From Serinus canaria (Eukaryota; Chordata; Aves; Passeriformes; Fringillidae), in assembly GCF_022539315.1 (NCBI RefSeq), contig NC_066316.1, forward strand, positions 56,235,994 to 56,299,993: 64,000 nt of DNA. Reading direction: 5' to 3'. A program made the position numbers and the translations under genes. Positions within the stretch are counted from its first letter, which is position 1. Every line of letters begins with the position of its first letter. Shown here piece after piece: positions 10,735-25,000 of the stretch. A model generated the notes under the pieces. That model saw nothing but the letters and a program-made list of their open reading frames with translations, was not told the DNA's origin and searched no databases.

Positions 10735-13700
10735 CTAAGGAAATAAGAGAACTGCTCTAACTTTTCAGAGAAGTAACTAGAAAAATATATTTTTCTTTTA
10801 CCAATTCAAGAATGTATTCCAAAGCATGGAAATAGATAATAAAGTACATTTCAACCACATACATGTTCTGCTTTTTTTTTTTTTCAGTTTTGCTCTTTTT
10901 CTACCCTGCAAGAACTCCATCAAAGATCTACTTTAACTGATCCATCAGAGTGCACACTTAGCAAGATTATAAGAAGATACCAAATGAAAAAAAGATTATC
11001 AAACTTTTAGCTGCAATAAAGGAAAAGAAATCTCTTGGGAAGAGCACTTGAATGCTCTACAAATGCAGAGCCTGAAGAAGATGGCCCACAGGTCCCCCCG
11101 TGCCTGATTACTGGGTAGTGCTTTACATTCCACTTTTCCTCTGGGATACTGGTGCCACCTCCAAGAAGGCTGCACTCCACCTATTCCTATCTGGGGGCCT
11201 GCTACTGCAGACTGCAGGGAAAACCCTACATCCAAACCAACACTTCATATAGAGTATGAAATACACTTCAAAAATACCCCATCCAATCATATCAGAACAC
11301 CATGGATGCTGTAATCTTCAAGATATCTACCGTGAGCAGCATTTCTAGAAGTAGACGTTTGCAATCCTAGACTAACATATAAGAATCATCAAGGAAAACT
11401 TATTTACTTTTAGTCATAAAGATCAATGGCAGGAAGCATGATACTATAGAGATATTAAGATATTTGTATGATGCCTACTTATAAATAGATGTATGTTTAC
11501 ATTGTGCTTTCCACATATACAGGAAGAAGCATGCATTTTTGTACTAGTACTGCCAGTTCATTTTAAGGAAAACCCCCCAGCTACTAATCATTTCCAGCAA
11601 GCATGCAGCAGCTTATGTCACTTACCTTGAAGACTAATATCCAAGAAAGCAGGGAAGGAAATTACTTGTGCAGGGGAATTTCATGCCTCCCTCATTTATA
11701 CAGTTATTTACACTACAGAATTTACACAAGTATCTTTATGTCTCATAAAGGTATGGGTAAGACAAAGTACGATTCGACTGTTTCAAGAAATGTACACCAC
11801 TCTCAGTGCAGAAAGGCTGTAGAAGAGCTTGATGAGAATTAGAGTTTCAGGCAGGTAAACTACATCTTGGGAAACCATTTAAGTACATGGAATGAATAGC
11901 AACAGGGATGAAGAGCTGGGGACTCAGTTTATCACATATGCACTGTTGCACCACAGGAGATGAAGCACAACAGCACTTGTGTGGGGCTCCTCCAGCCCAT
12001 TGAGCAAAAAGCATTAGAGGTTTTTGCCTCTCATCTCTCCTGGCTGGTGGGGGAATCAAACCAAGCTGTTCTCAGGAATGGAGAATAATAGTATGCTTCA
12101 ACCCTTGGAAGATAGTCCTCTCACTCACGCAAAAATTACCTAAATTTTACAGTTTCATCCAGCTTTTGTTTCCTTGTTCTATGCTTAGTAACAATACAGA
12201 AATTAGGATTTGCCCAAGCATGTTACCACAGGCGTCACTCTGTCTCTTAAAGCCTGCTGGACATCAACAACCCAGCAGATGGTCATTACTCCAAATTCCC
12301 CACCCTCCATCATCATTAATTCACGAGCAAACTCATTTCAATGGGCTAGCCCCAATACATAAAGAACTCATTGTCCTGACCAAATTAATAGCTTTACATC
12401 TTGCATTACCAGATGTGCTTCAGAGACGCAGGAACATTTTATATTATAATGTGCTGTTTAAAGTCCACTTCAATGTCATTTCTCATAAATATTGCTGTAC
12501 AAGGCAAACGTACAACTACGAACCTATTCCCAAAATAAACACAAAAATTCTGTATTTTTGGTTTAGATCCTAGACAGATTTGGCACAAGCATTGCTGAAT
12601 TATCCTGCAACCCACTTGATCAAAAGCTGTCTACTCTGATAGCACAGTCTTTTGAAAGGCTTTACTTCACCCTGAAGATTAATAAACCCTCAACTCTGGC
12701 ACATCCAGTAAAGAGACAGGCACTTACAGTGCCTATTACATAAGCACCACAGTTTAGACCAATTATAATAATAACAACAACAACAAATGGGACAGATAAA
12801 ATTTATAAGAATTTGGAGTAAGTCGTAACTTCGCTGATAAGTCACCAGCAGATTTTGATACGTGTCAAATGGGGAATGAAAAAGAACAGAGGAAATAATT
12901 TGTCATGACTTGAGTCATGCCACGTCTGCCATTTGTCAGCAAGTTTGCATTAAAACAATGGAAGACTCTTTTCCATAGGAACAATTTGCAAAAATGAACA
13001 TCAATAGACTAGAATCAACTAGGAAGCCATCTTCCCCACTTAATGGAAAAATAAAAAGTAGAATTTTGAAAATAGCCATGTTCCTTGTGAAAAAGAGTTA
13101 GAGATCATTGAAGGACTAATTCAAAGTACAATTAAAAATAGAGACAGAGCTTTCCAGAGAGATACTATTCACTTGAGTTACATTGTTATTTTTCCATGGA
13201 ACTGAAACAGGTTTTCTTACAATCCTGTATCTGAAAAACTTCTCTTGCTGATAGTTTTCTCAAAAACCACTTGTGTGAAATGTTCTGTTTTCAATAAAAC
13301 GTTGTTTTCCAACAAATATTTTTGTCTGAAAAATTCCTAACCGGCTTGACTTGTAAAATAATTTCTCAAGTGTAACATTTCATTAAGTCCAATGCCTTTC
13401 CTTAGTTAAAAGGCTGCTTTGTGTATTTTAAAAGATATCCACTCACTCTCATACCAGCACAAAACAAGCAACATTTGTGTTTAAACCTGTGATGCATGGA
13501 GGGTATTTTTCCTAAAAAAATCTATTTCTACATAAAAGAAATAAATATAACTACGTTACTACAGTGTGTTCTATTCTGCCTTGAAAACAGAATTAGAATC
13601 TACATCTCCAATAAACCTTAACCTCTGTTTGATCACAGTCAAAACATATAGCTATCTTTACTAAGCAACTTTACACTCTTAAATTATGTGGAAAGCAAAT

Positions 13701-15853
13701 ATCATCCAGGTGGATTTACCCTGGAAGTGCAGTTTACAGCCATAGCTGAAGGAAAGGAGTGAGGGCTGAAATGTCTGTGGTTTGACAAACACAATTCTGG
13801 GAGGGAACAAGGGAAAAAAAGAAATAGTTTCTTATTAAAAGGAAAACAAAGAAAAAGTTATGTCTCTTATCAAATTCCACATTGGTATAATTTTTAATAC
13901 AATAGAAAGTCATTAATCAAGAACATAAGATCATCTGATGAATTACACTTCTGTAACTGAAGCTAACTATGCAAAGGTTGGGGCTTTTTTCATGTATTAA
14001 ATATTTTTTTCAAATTCCTACATAACATAACTAATAAAAATATTTACTTTTACAAAGGGTCAAGTAGACAGAACATAATTCTTCCAGAAGGAAACCAGAT
14101 GTTCAGTTTCTTCAAAGTGATCTCCATACTGATAAAAGCAGTAGCTAATCTTTCTTTTAGAGGTTGAAGGTCTTGTTTAAGTTTCTTTTACTGACGAGCT
14201 ATGTATCAAGCTTTAATGACTATCTGCCTCAATGGAAGAAGTATTTTTAATTTTTAATAGGATTTTAGCTTGTGTGTATAGCCATCAATTCATATGTACT
14301 CAAAGAGCTGCCTTCGAAAATTTTTTAAAACAATCCATAGTCACGCTCTACGTCATGTATTGCATCTCAAATTCATGATAAAAAGTCACATCTGTTCTCA
14401 AAGCCTAGATTCCATAATAAAACATCCCAGCAAACTTGTATATAGTAATTTGAATACATTAAGTCACACAAATATTCAAGTGTTTCTCACAAGTAATTCA
14501 AGTGGTGCAGAATAATCTCTCAATATAGTACTCAGAATTGTAAAAAGCTCAAATTAACAATATATTATGTTTCTTAATAATGCACTCTTTATAAAACTCA
14601 ATATATTAAGAGATTCATAAAAAAGGATTTACAAAAACTTGAACAAATAAATTTTAAATGATTCTGTGGGTTTTTTCCTGTATTACTTGGCTTTTGCCAT
14701 GACTAATATTTAGCTACACCATAATGCTTGCCAAGAGATGCAAGATAATTCTGAAATCCTATGGGGGCAGGCTAAATGTTTAAAAGGCTTCAGAGGCATG
14801 AACAGGGTCTCTGTGTATCTCGCTCAGAAAGCAAAAGGATTACTCAGTTGCCTAAATTACTCTTAGACAAGTCCTTGGTGAAGAAAAAACCCAGTTTTAC
14901 CACAGGTAGAAGGAAACCCCACCCAATTTAAATTTTCATTTAAACTTGGGTTTATGTCACCTGCTTTTTCATCTTCTGAATTCTGTTCTGACCAAGGAAT
15001 GATGAAAGGCTAACCTGGGACATCAACTGCAGCATGATTCACTTCTGGTATCAGAAATTTTGTGTTCAGCCACGTTGGTGTGCACCTAGAGCAGAGAATG
15101 CTCTCTCACTTTTCCCATCTCTAGTGGCCAGGTGCATCTATTATTCAAAAAACCTGTTTAGCTTAAGGAAGGCTGTAAGCTTCCAGCTAAACAGCAGCCT
15201 ATGGATAGAAAGCTGTACATCTCAACATACCCTTTGTTAAGGGAGCCTCTCCTAAGAGGACAGGGACAAAGCAGCTCTAGGGATTGCAAGTGACAAGAAA
15301 GGACTGGAAAAACCCACAAATTTTATCCAATATGCATCAGAAACCCCCAAGGAAGAGGGCAGCACTACCCAGTTCACTGACTTCAGCTAACCAGCCAAGC
15401 CCAACACAAACTCTGTTATTCAGGTACAAATGTGTTTAGTCTGTGCAAAAGCAGAGTCCTGGCACCTTACTTACAAGAAATGGTGCAACTAAATAGGATG
15501 AAAGAAGAGGAAGGAACAAAGAACAACTAAATAACTGGTAAGAACTGAGACTCACAAAGCTCTTTCAATTTTTCAAGGTTTTTCAAGGACTTTGCATGGC
15601 AAGAGAGAACAAAATGGTCAGGACACACACTCAGGGTTTGCATAGAGCGCATACCACTTTCACATCTAACACACGGGTTAAAAAGAAGTTGTGGAAAAAT
15701 TATGGCTGGTGTGATGGAAGGGACAAGCTGTGGTACACTCTGCTACCATAACCTACTTCACCTGATTTACTGGCCTTCCTCAATCATTCCTCCAGACATT
15801 TGTCTTCCTAAGTCCCATTCTCCTCTCAGGCCAGACACTTCCCAATAGCTTAC
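10735..15853. other. AT-rich non-coding stretch
   Basis: No recognisable gene. Donor-like sites on the minus strand (near 11620, 12725, 15470) have no usable exon beside them. A minus-strand open frame at 15558-15687, also bounded by splice-like sites, is listed as rejected. There are short AAT/AAC-type repeats near 12765-12787. Confidence 0.4.
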
Positions 15854-15991
15854 CATCCATCTGTCTCCAGAATCTCTTTCCTTGTCATCTGTAAAGCCAA
15901 GTAAGGAGTTCCATGCCCAACCTCCTCTCTGGGAGAGCAGGAGCACACTACAGAGCTCCTCAGTTTGTTTCTCAGCACCTCTGAGAGTATG
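15854..15991 (-). other. Best candidate coding exon in the window (138 nt, minus strand), still unproven
   Basis: A very good minus-strand acceptor (tgcttgatctgttgcag) is followed by 138 bases, exactly 46 codons, and then a good donor (ggatg then gtaagctatt). The phase 0 frame is open from end to end: it starts HTLRGAEKQTEELCS, passes a tryptophan-containing stretch (GGWAWNSLLGFTDD) and ends DSGDRWM. A second frame is also open, which weakens the case. The length is typical of a vertebrate internal exon. The direction agrees with a leftward gene from the CpG island at 31.5-32.5 kb. I recognise no domain and cannot name a gene. A plus-strand open frame at 15989-16066 overlaps the acceptor and looks like an antisense shadow. 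Confidence 0.22.
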
Positions 15992-18900
15992 CTGCAACAG
16001 ATCAAGCAGCAGATGCTCAAGCAGGAGCTGGACAATGGCATCACAGACTTAGAAATGGCATCTTAGAAACTGTAATGAAAGATGTGTGAATGTTTAAGCT
16101 TTTGGGTCCTTGGTATGAATGCTATCTTATTTCTCCCATTCCCCAAAGAAAGCCATTTCCAGTTTGATTTTGGAATATTTAATCTACAAGGCAGTCAACT
16201 ATGAAGACAGGACTCACATGCAACCAATACATAGGACACGCCTGAAGATTTTGTAAAACTCTGTGTGTGTGTGTATGCATGTGTAAAATACACTTGTTTG
16301 AAAAGCAAGTTATTTTCTTCCAGTGTGCAAGTTGTTTTTCTGCTCTGGCTACATCTTTGATAAAGGAACAACACTGTCCCTGTACCCTCTCTATTAACTA
16401 GTCCTGAATAGGACAAAAAAACAACCAACCAACAAAAAAAACAGCCAACAGAAAAAAAAGAAAAAAAAAAAAGTAGTCTTCAAGACAGTGTCACTGCTGT
16501 ACAGGATGCTCACCAGAAAACAACAGATGTGCTATAATCACTACTGCCCATTCATTTCCTTTCTGCCAGAAAGAAAGCAGCAGTCATCAATTAAGAAGCT
16601 CTATCTACAGGACACAAAAGGAAGTGTACACTTCTCCTTGGTCACTTGACCACAACAATAGGAGGTGGCAGCGGGAAAGGACTGACCGCTCCAAGCAAGT
16701 GTGATGGGGGAAAGCAGAGAGGCATGAATGAGCTTGTTTCTTTGGATTAAAAAAAAAATATATATATATAAGAATTTTTGTTCAACACTTTAATATACAA
16801 ATGCTTAAAAATTAAATCACTTTGCCTACAAGTTACACAAAATCCTAATTATATTATTTCTGAACTTTTTCAGACATTTCTTTTAGTCCTTTTCACAGCA
16901 GAAAATCTCAAACATGGGAACTGACAAGAGAATTAGGCAGCCTCTATCTGGAAAAGCTGTTTTATCAATTAACAAAGACTTTTCTAAAACAGTTATCACA
17001 ATTTTTATAAAAACATCAGTCTAAATGTATTAGGTACATAGAATTCAATACATCACTGGCATAAATTATCTGGATTTGCATTTTTTAAGGAGTCTAGTCA
17101 GATTTGTGAATCCTTCCATTAAAGATTACGTTTGCTGGTCAGCTTCATTACTCTGAAATAGAATGACAGCTTTCATAAAACTGCCAACAACAGAAAACCC
17201 TAGAGATGGACGTTATATTATGTCTGTTCCACAATTGTAGTCAGCCACAAAGGGTTTGCAGGAAACTTATTAAAAATGTGAGCCTTAATTAAGGTATTAG
17301 GCCCTAATCTAGCATGCTAAATTAAACCCCAAATATTCCCATGGACACTAGTGCAACTGCTCTAAGAGCTTGGTAGGCACTTCCCACAATGGGAAAGCTT
17401 TTACAGGCCTTCAAATTGCAACTGAACCCTTATTTTCACTCTGTACCTCTGCTTCATTGCATACCAAAAATAGACACAACTTATAGAAAAGCTCATACGT
17501 GGGCATAGGATCATTCCTCTCCACACCCACACAGATTTGCAAGCCCTCACACCACTAAAGGCATGACCTAAACAAAGCATTCAGTGATGCACAAATGCTC
17601 AAGGAATCTTTTTAATGTATTGACTTTTAGCATAAACACACTGCGTATTAAAAGTCACAGAGAATTGTCAGAATAAAGTGTATTGATCTAATGTTTCCTT
17701 CCCTGCTACAACATGTTATGATTTAACAGATGCTGAAGCCCTTCTAAAGAGATTCTAACCACCAACTTATTGAAACAATTAAAAACAAACAATATTGTTA
17801 TGTAAGTCAAATGGATAATAATGAAATAGAAACAAATTTCATGAAACATTTCCCCCCACCACCCCCAAAAGTTTTTCAGAATGAAAATATTCTTAGATGT
17901 TCCAAATTTAAGACTGACATGTAAAACAAATTTTAAAAAAATTACTGGTTGTTATTTGGTAAGATTCAACATTGGTCCATCAAACCTGTACCTGCCTAAA
18001 ACATTAAGCTCCTATTTTTACGGAACACCAGTCCTCATATTTTGTGTTTTTTCCTTGTAACCACAAAATTAATTCCTTACAACATGCACTTCATCTAGTC
18101 CTTGAATGCCTTATCCCCTTAGTTGATACATTCCCACACACTCCAGCTTTGTTGACACAACAGTTTTTTGAAGCGCTTCACAGTGAATGCTTGTCTGCCA
18201 GGGATCCCAAAGAATCTTAGGAAATCCTCTGCATCTTAGGCCACAGGCACCATCCACGTTATCTCTGCTTTCAGAAAAGGGGTTATTTGAGTCTGCTGGT
18301 CTGGTTAGCTTTTCTGTTCATCATGAAAACACAACAAAACCACTGCAACTCAAAACCAAGGCCAAGTAGCACACTTGAAATGAAACGGAGATCAGGAAAG
18401 GGGGAGAGTTTGTGCAAAAAATTCACTCTAAGGTCACTAGGCAAATACTTTGCATGCATTTGGATATTCACAAACTTCAAGCTAAATAAATAAAATTATT
18501 TCCTGTGTGGAAGACGGGAATGTACAGCCCCTCCACGCTTGCGGATAAAAAAATATGCTAGTAATTAACTATCAGCAAATAACATAGAGAACTAGTGTAC
18601 TGAATTTAGGTCATGACAATTATCTTTCTCTAATGCATTTTAAAACATGTAACCTTATTCAAATCTTGCTATTTTTGGAAAAGACTGAAGAGGAATTTCT
18701 GGTCTTTCCTCTTGCAGTCTCCACCAAACATTTTTCTACTTACAAAGACTGTTCTCCCTTGGGTCCAAAGGAAAGTAAGATCTCACTAATGTTTGTCAGA
18801 TGTAAGCTTAAATCTAATGCTACACAGTCCTGCAAGTGTCTCTCTATTACAGTTATGCCATCTCAAAGCATTGGAGTCAAAATAAAGTTGCCATTCTTCT

Positions 18901-20045
18901 AAAATTTCATTAACATTTCAACACAATTGGATCATAAATACATACTACAAAATTATATTACAAGCCCCACTATCAGTAAGGTAAAAGAATAAATATTATT
19001 AGTGGTCTAATATAGCATATTAGTAATCCCTCTGCAGGTCACAGAAGCCAGAGAGGCAATTAACATAATGCACCTTTCTTTTTTTTTAAAGAACTTTTTT
19101 CTTTTAAATAAACTTATCTATGCTACACTGGTTTCAACAGTAGCACTGCAAGGAGTGAAGTAGATTACCTATAAGGCATCAAGGTTTCCCAAATAGCAGT
19201 GTTTGAGTTGTTAGCCACTGAATATCTGCTTTTTTCAGAGAGAAAAAAAGACTCCTTTAGGTTGGCACCAGGAATGTTTCTTGTTGGAGAGGAGGAAAAA
19301 GGGATCTTGCCTAAAGCTTTCTTATTTAATATTTTCTGTAGAGTCTCCTTCCAGATCTATTGTGAAGTTTTCTGGAATGTCAATTTGTTTCAGATAATCA
19401 AATGAGTGAAATCAGTTATTGCAATCAAGTTACATTTCCATGGCATGTAAACCAGCTTTTCCTACGTTCCCAAGTTTCTTAGATGCTCCAAGACTGCAAT
19501 GCAGTGAGATTATATAAACAAAATTAAATCACTACAAAATAAGCTAAAATGACATAGACTAACATAGGAAATCTCAGGAGAAAAAAAGCTGTCCTGGATC
19601 TCCCCATCCCCATAGGGAGACCATTGTTTCTCCTTGAAAGTGGCACTTTCACTTCCAAAGGGAGACGATCAAGCAAACGAACAAAATTTCAGCTACAGAT
19701 CATTATCAAAACCTCAGTTTCAGAAACAAGGGCTAAAACTGAACAGTTAGCCTCCACTAACTGCTTAGGTGCCCCCCAAAAACTGGATTTAATTAGCATA
19801 AAACCTCACTAGTGTGCACATGAGGAACACCCTCTCTCCTGGCTAACTCACACGCCAGGCCCATTCAGCACAGTGACCTACTGTGGGTTTGGATACTAAG
19901 CAGACTCATGGTTAACCTGAGGCACATTCACCACACACCAGTGGAAATCCTCTCAGTCAGAGGCACACCAAAAATCATCTCTCATTTAAAATAAAGAAAA
20001 AATATTAAAATAATAGTAAAAAAATTTACCTGGTAGAGTACTCAC
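15992..20045. other. AT-rich non-coding stretch with microsatellites
   Basis: Contents noted: a short (GT)n at about 16261-16274, an A-rich block at about 16416-16474, and an A run followed by (TA)n at about 16749-16770. No gene is recognised. Confidence 0.5.
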
Positions 20046-20114
20046 CAAATATATCGCTGTTAGGTTGGGCAAAATGGAGTCACTTTTCCTCTCCTCTGGT
20101 GAGTCTCTGGCATT
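20046..20114 (-). other. Low-confidence candidate coding exon (69 nt, minus strand)
   Basis: The minus strand shows a strong acceptor (ttccaccctcctttctgcag), 69 bases (23 codons) and a strong donor (atttg then gtgagtactc). Only one of the three frames is open; it starts NARDSPEERKSDS and ends LTAIYL. Both ends are phase 0, so it could be an internal or alternatively used exon and could join the 15854-15991 candidate in frame. The charged, serine-containing composition would suit a flexible linker. The protein is not recognised. Confidence 0.2.
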
Positions 20115-21987
20115 CTGCAGAAAGGAGGGTGGAAATTATGGAATTAGAGAAAGGATAAAAGGGAGCTCAGCTGCACAGCTCAGCAGGGGTCTAGGCACAC
20201 CTCGGTTTATTCCCCCTAAGTCACGCTCGCCCTACGCACACCTCCCATTCTGTCCTAAAGAGCAGCTGAATAAAACATAGCACGGGCTGAATCCAGTTCA
20301 GACAAGCTAAGGAGTCAGATTTTGAATAGGAATTAGACACTAATGTGATTCTGAAAATCCCATTAAGAGCCTTTACCACCTCTGCCTACCTACATATCTA
20401 AAAATCTGGATCAGACAGCTTGCCTATGGTCGTGCTGTATGCCTGTGCTGAAGCAAGGAAGTACTGCTGGGTTCCCAAGCTCTAAAGCCCAAGGGCTTCA
20501 GGCCACACTTCTTCTGGAAATTGTTAGAGCTGATTCTCAACTTAATTATCTTTAATGCCTGGAAACCTCTACCCAAATGAGCCCTCACTTCTCTAGTAAG
20601 CAACATCAGTGGCCTGTAAAGTACATCAGAGACATGGGTCACTGTGATCTGCCTGGTACCTCCATAAAATCTAGGTATTTTCACAAGGTCAACAAAGCAT
20701 GATAAATATCTGAACAAAAATAGTGTTTCTCCCATCAAACCCAGCTAGGTAGAATTGTGGTGCAGCTTTTTCTTACAAAATGTATTAGCCTGCTTTGAAG
20801 CCTAAAAATGGAGGATTTTTGATTTAACAAGGGAAAGAGCTCATTCCCTCTGTTAAACTTGTAAACCCTCCCAGCCTCAGCAGAGTATCAACTGGAACTG
20901 AACAAGGATACCTTTTTTATTATTTTCATTTCTCTAAGATATTGCTTTATGTTTCCCTTTTCAAGAGTATCCAACATTATTTCACCTCTCCTTCTGTGCT
21001 ATTTTCGTGCCATGGACTGAGCCAAAGGTGACAGTGAAGAATCCACAGAAACTGAACATCAAATGTTCCTGTTCTGAGCTTTCAAGAAACTATTTAATAT
21101 CTTTCTTCTTTTTTTATACCATCATAAGGCCTGTTTATATACTTGAAGTGGAAACAGCGCACATTCAGCTGCAATTGATTTCCTGTACGGCAAAATACCT
21201 CAGGCATTCAGCTGGCTGGGAACACTATGGAGGCCTCTTACCACCATCGGTTTTTTGAGACTGGGAAGCTCTGCCCAACGCTTGTTCTTATGCCAGAATA
21301 AATGAGAGACCCTGCTAAGTGTCCAAGTTAATTTGGTCTAGCTGAACCAAATCATAAACAGGCAAAATTTTCTATTTCAAAAACCCATTTCAAAAATACT
21401 GGTCTATTTTTAACTTCAACAGTAAGGCCATCAATTTAATCTTTCTAATGGGCATAATGTTCATCTACAGATGAACACACTTTTAAATACATAACACGAA
21501 TCCATCTGAAATTTTCTTTTAATAAAATATCAATATGTTTGCCTTCTCCATGCTATCCTTATTTCAATAAATTAGCAGACAATTTCACACACTAAAATAG
21601 TATATTTTTTTCTTTTGATACTACTGAGTGACAACTACAGCAATAATTTTATTTACTTCACTTAGTTTTTCCTTTCAACAACTGAAGACACAGAGCAGTC
21701 TCCACTAACATTTCTAGGAATCTGAAGAAGATTACATGAGTAGTCTCACCAAGTTCCTGTGATCACACTGTAACAGCTGTAATATTCAAATACACAACCA
21801 CCTGACCATACTTCAGATTGTAAATTAAGCAAAACAGAAATGCAAACCATCCTTCTTCCCACTTATCATGGAAGTTTCCCTAGCCTCAAATCCTCCAGAG
21901 TCAAAGGACTCAATTTCAACTGCTTGAGAACCCTGTTTCTTTAAGAACTCTAGAAAAAAAAAATAGACTGGCAGTACAACCATTTCA

Positions 21988-22011
21988 ATATACACACATT
22001 TGTGTGTATAT
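21988..22011. repeat. Perfect 10-bp inverted repeat in a CA/TG/TA tract
   Basis: The arms atatacacac (21988-21997) and gtgtgtatat (22002-22011) flank a 4-base loop attt and are followed by (TA)-rich sequence to about 22040. This is a microsatellite with hairpin-forming symmetry. No function is implied. Confidence 0.75.
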
Positions 22012-25000
22012 ATATAATATACATTATATATAAATAAATGAAAATCAGGAATCTAGACAACCCCAAAGAAGCCTAAACTTTCTACTGGGGCTCTCTTGTT
22101 TGACAGTAGTTTCATCAATAACAGCTTCTTAATTCTAGGATAAAATTATTTGCTAAAAGCTGAGATATTCTCTAACCCCCAGCAGATACAATGGCCTTTC
22201 AAAACCTTTCAACTGATGATTTGAGACAGGGCCTAACAGTGACATCCAAATTGACCAAAGTACAAGCTCTTGGATGCTACAGAATGTTCTATCAGCCTTC
22301 TTTAACTTTTCCAAGAAGGTTTTCTACAGATTTTACTATCTTCATACTATAAAACAGGTCAATCTGTTAGGAAAATGAATTTTTCATCCTGTGAATTTTT
22401 TTTATCAATTCTGTGGTTTATTTCTTAACCATCAGTGTAAGAAAATTGAACACTTTTGTACTAGAAAAACTATCATGAAGAAAAGTTGTTGCATGTTTCC
22501 TTCACAGGAGTGATTAACAAATATACCATCATTTGTCCTGTAATTTCCACCTAATCTTTAAACAGTTTGCATGATTTAAAATACTCTTAGTTAGTCTAGA
22601 AATATATCACAGTTTTTAACAAAAAGCTTTACTTCTTAATCACTTTTAGAAAATACATAAGGTTAAAGCATCAAACAAACAGCAGCTTAAGAAGCAAAAG
22701 CACCAAAGAAACCTGCAATCAGATATTTAAAATTACTTGAACCGTAATGTCTGGCTGTCCTGTGAAAAACACTTTGGAACTTGGGGTTCACACTAATGTT
22801 AGATTAAAAGCCCAGAAGCTTGAAAACTATCTTTCAAATTGCAGTAAAATGAAGGTGCTCCTTTCAGGTATACTCTACTATACCTGGGAGGCAAGCAAAA
22901 TAATTTACAGTAAGAGGATGGGTGCTTTACTTTATCCCTTAGGAGTCACTGAGATAAAGATAATCTCAGTTTCCCTCAGAAGTGTAAATGACACATAACC
23001 CTTGTGTTCTACACACTCTCTCAGTGTGGTGAAAGCTAACATCATCACTTTAGTCCAGTTAAGGGGTTCCCTCCAATCATAAGGTCTGAGCTCTGAAATC
23101 TCTGCTTTTAAAGAATTTCCTTATCCTGCTCCAGCTAGGCTAAAATACCACAGTAAGCCAGAGCCACCCAACTATATGTAATTGTGTTCCACAAACTTAC
23201 AGGTAGGAATTTGCTTCCATTTCAAGCCAAGTAGGCTATCAAGACATTCATTCCATTCATTGACATTCCTGCTCTCACCTAGTCCCCAACCACACCTCAC
23301 ACCCATACACCTCCATCCTTACAACTTGGATTATATTGTGCACTGGACATAATACAACTGTGTCGACACATACTGTAGCATTTTAAAACAAATACTCTTG
23401 CTGAACAATTCCACATACTGATCCTCTAAGAAAAGCTCAGAATAAAATCCTTTTTAGATGTTCACATGTGCTAGACAGCAAACCACTGTGCAAGTTTAAT
23501 CACCAGAAAGGAGGACTAAAGTAAAAATTTATTTGACATGACTTTCACTGAGCTATGTGCCAGTTCCTACAGCCCAGCTTCCTGCTGAGGAATGCAGTTT
23601 GCTGTTACAGGAAGGCCACATACTGTAGCACCTTCTCACTGCAAGACATAACTGATTAACAGATGGAAAACGTGCCACATCCCAAGCAAATGGATTTATT
23701 CCACACGCAATCAGCTGAGAGCCTTCCCAGACACATTAAGGTAATTTCATGGACTAAGTTCATGCAGCACTCCTGCAGTTTCTTTCACTCTATCCATTCA
23801 CAACAGTGAACAGCACAAAGGTGAGTTGCATGACAAGGTCAACAGCTGAGTGAGTCTTGCCAGAACTCCTCCAGACCATCATGAAATGACCTCAAACTGT
23901 CCCCAGAAAGAAGTCAGCACTGGGCAAGTATGGGCATAGACAAGAAATTGATGCAGATACCAGAACTAATCATCCCCTGGTATGACTCAATATTCATGAT
24001 TAACAAATAAAAGGAACCAACCCAGTACATTTTCCTGGAATCATCAGAAGATGGGCATCACTGATCCTCTATTAAATATTGAAAGAACTCTTTGTGCAAC
24101 ACTGATGCTGATTTAAAGAGCAAAAGGGAAAAAAAACCCAAAACATTTAGTGGGCAGGCTCCTTATTGCTACAAGACAGCAGCAACAAAGAAGCATCCAG
24201 ATGGCCCTAGCATCCAGACCCCTGTGGAAGCTCCAGGAGCTGCATGACGCACACAGCCAGGGTGGGCAGGTGCATGTGGCAGTATGTGCATCAGTACTCT
24301 CCCCTTGAGATGAAAGGTACTCACAAGCAACAGATCTTCAGTGACAAGCTGATGACCAACTTTTCTTCTGAAGAGTGGAAATGAGATCATCATGGTTTTG
24401 TTTTTTCAGAATTCTTCCTTGAAAAGCAGCCACAGCCCCTATCCTATCCAAACAGCATGCAGTGGTGTCTGGGAGAAAATCTTTCTCCTCCATAGCCTAC
24501 CTGTGGACATCACAGGTCCCAATCACATCAATGCTTCACCAAAACAGGGCAGGAAAAAAAAAGGAATCACCTATTCTCCTTGCTTTGACCTTGTGGGAGT
24601 CTGAGTCAGTACCTATTCTGTGCTTTGGATGAACAAACTGCTTTAAAGGGGCCTGAGAAATGCAAGAGCCAAATCTGTGTTTGAGAGCAAAGGTTGTTTA
24701 TCAGCAGGATCCTCTGCTACAAGGCTGCAGAAATAACCTCTTCAACGTGGTTCCTTCTGGATCTGTCAGCAGCAGGACAGCCTAGGTCTAAGTTGAAGAA
24801 CACAAGTGACCCTGTCAACATGCATAGCCACGAGTGAGGAAGCACACCTGTGCTGGGAACAGGCCACACTGCCAAGGAGAGAGCTGCTGCAGGTGAAGTG
24901 GCAAAGTGCAAACTGCAGCAACTGAGATCACCAGGATGAGTCAGCACCAGGAGATCAGCTCTAAAATCTGCCCAGCAGGGCTTGTGCCTTAGCAAACCAC

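Noticed and set aside
10999..11235. 78-codon minus-strand frame with tryptophans that looked faintly protein-like
   Set aside because: No motif or family match that I can name, and no fitting splice sites at its ends.
13721..13746. 26-nt minus-strand segment between an excellent acceptor (ctcctttccttcag) and a gtaaat donor
   Set aside because: Micro-exon length, two open frames and no independent support.
15558..15687. Minus-strand open segment with splice-like ends (contains SLKNLEKLKEL)
   Set aside because: The open frame continues through both putative splice sites, so the sites do not explain it. Its phase also does not fit the 15854-15991 candidate.
15989..16066. Plus-strand frame starting MLQQIKQQMLKQEL that could be a terminal exon after a tttctcag acceptor
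   Set aside because: It is only 25 codons and lies antisense over the strong minus-strand acceptor of the 15854-15991 candidate. The glutamine/lysine look comes from the complement of the pyrimidine tract.
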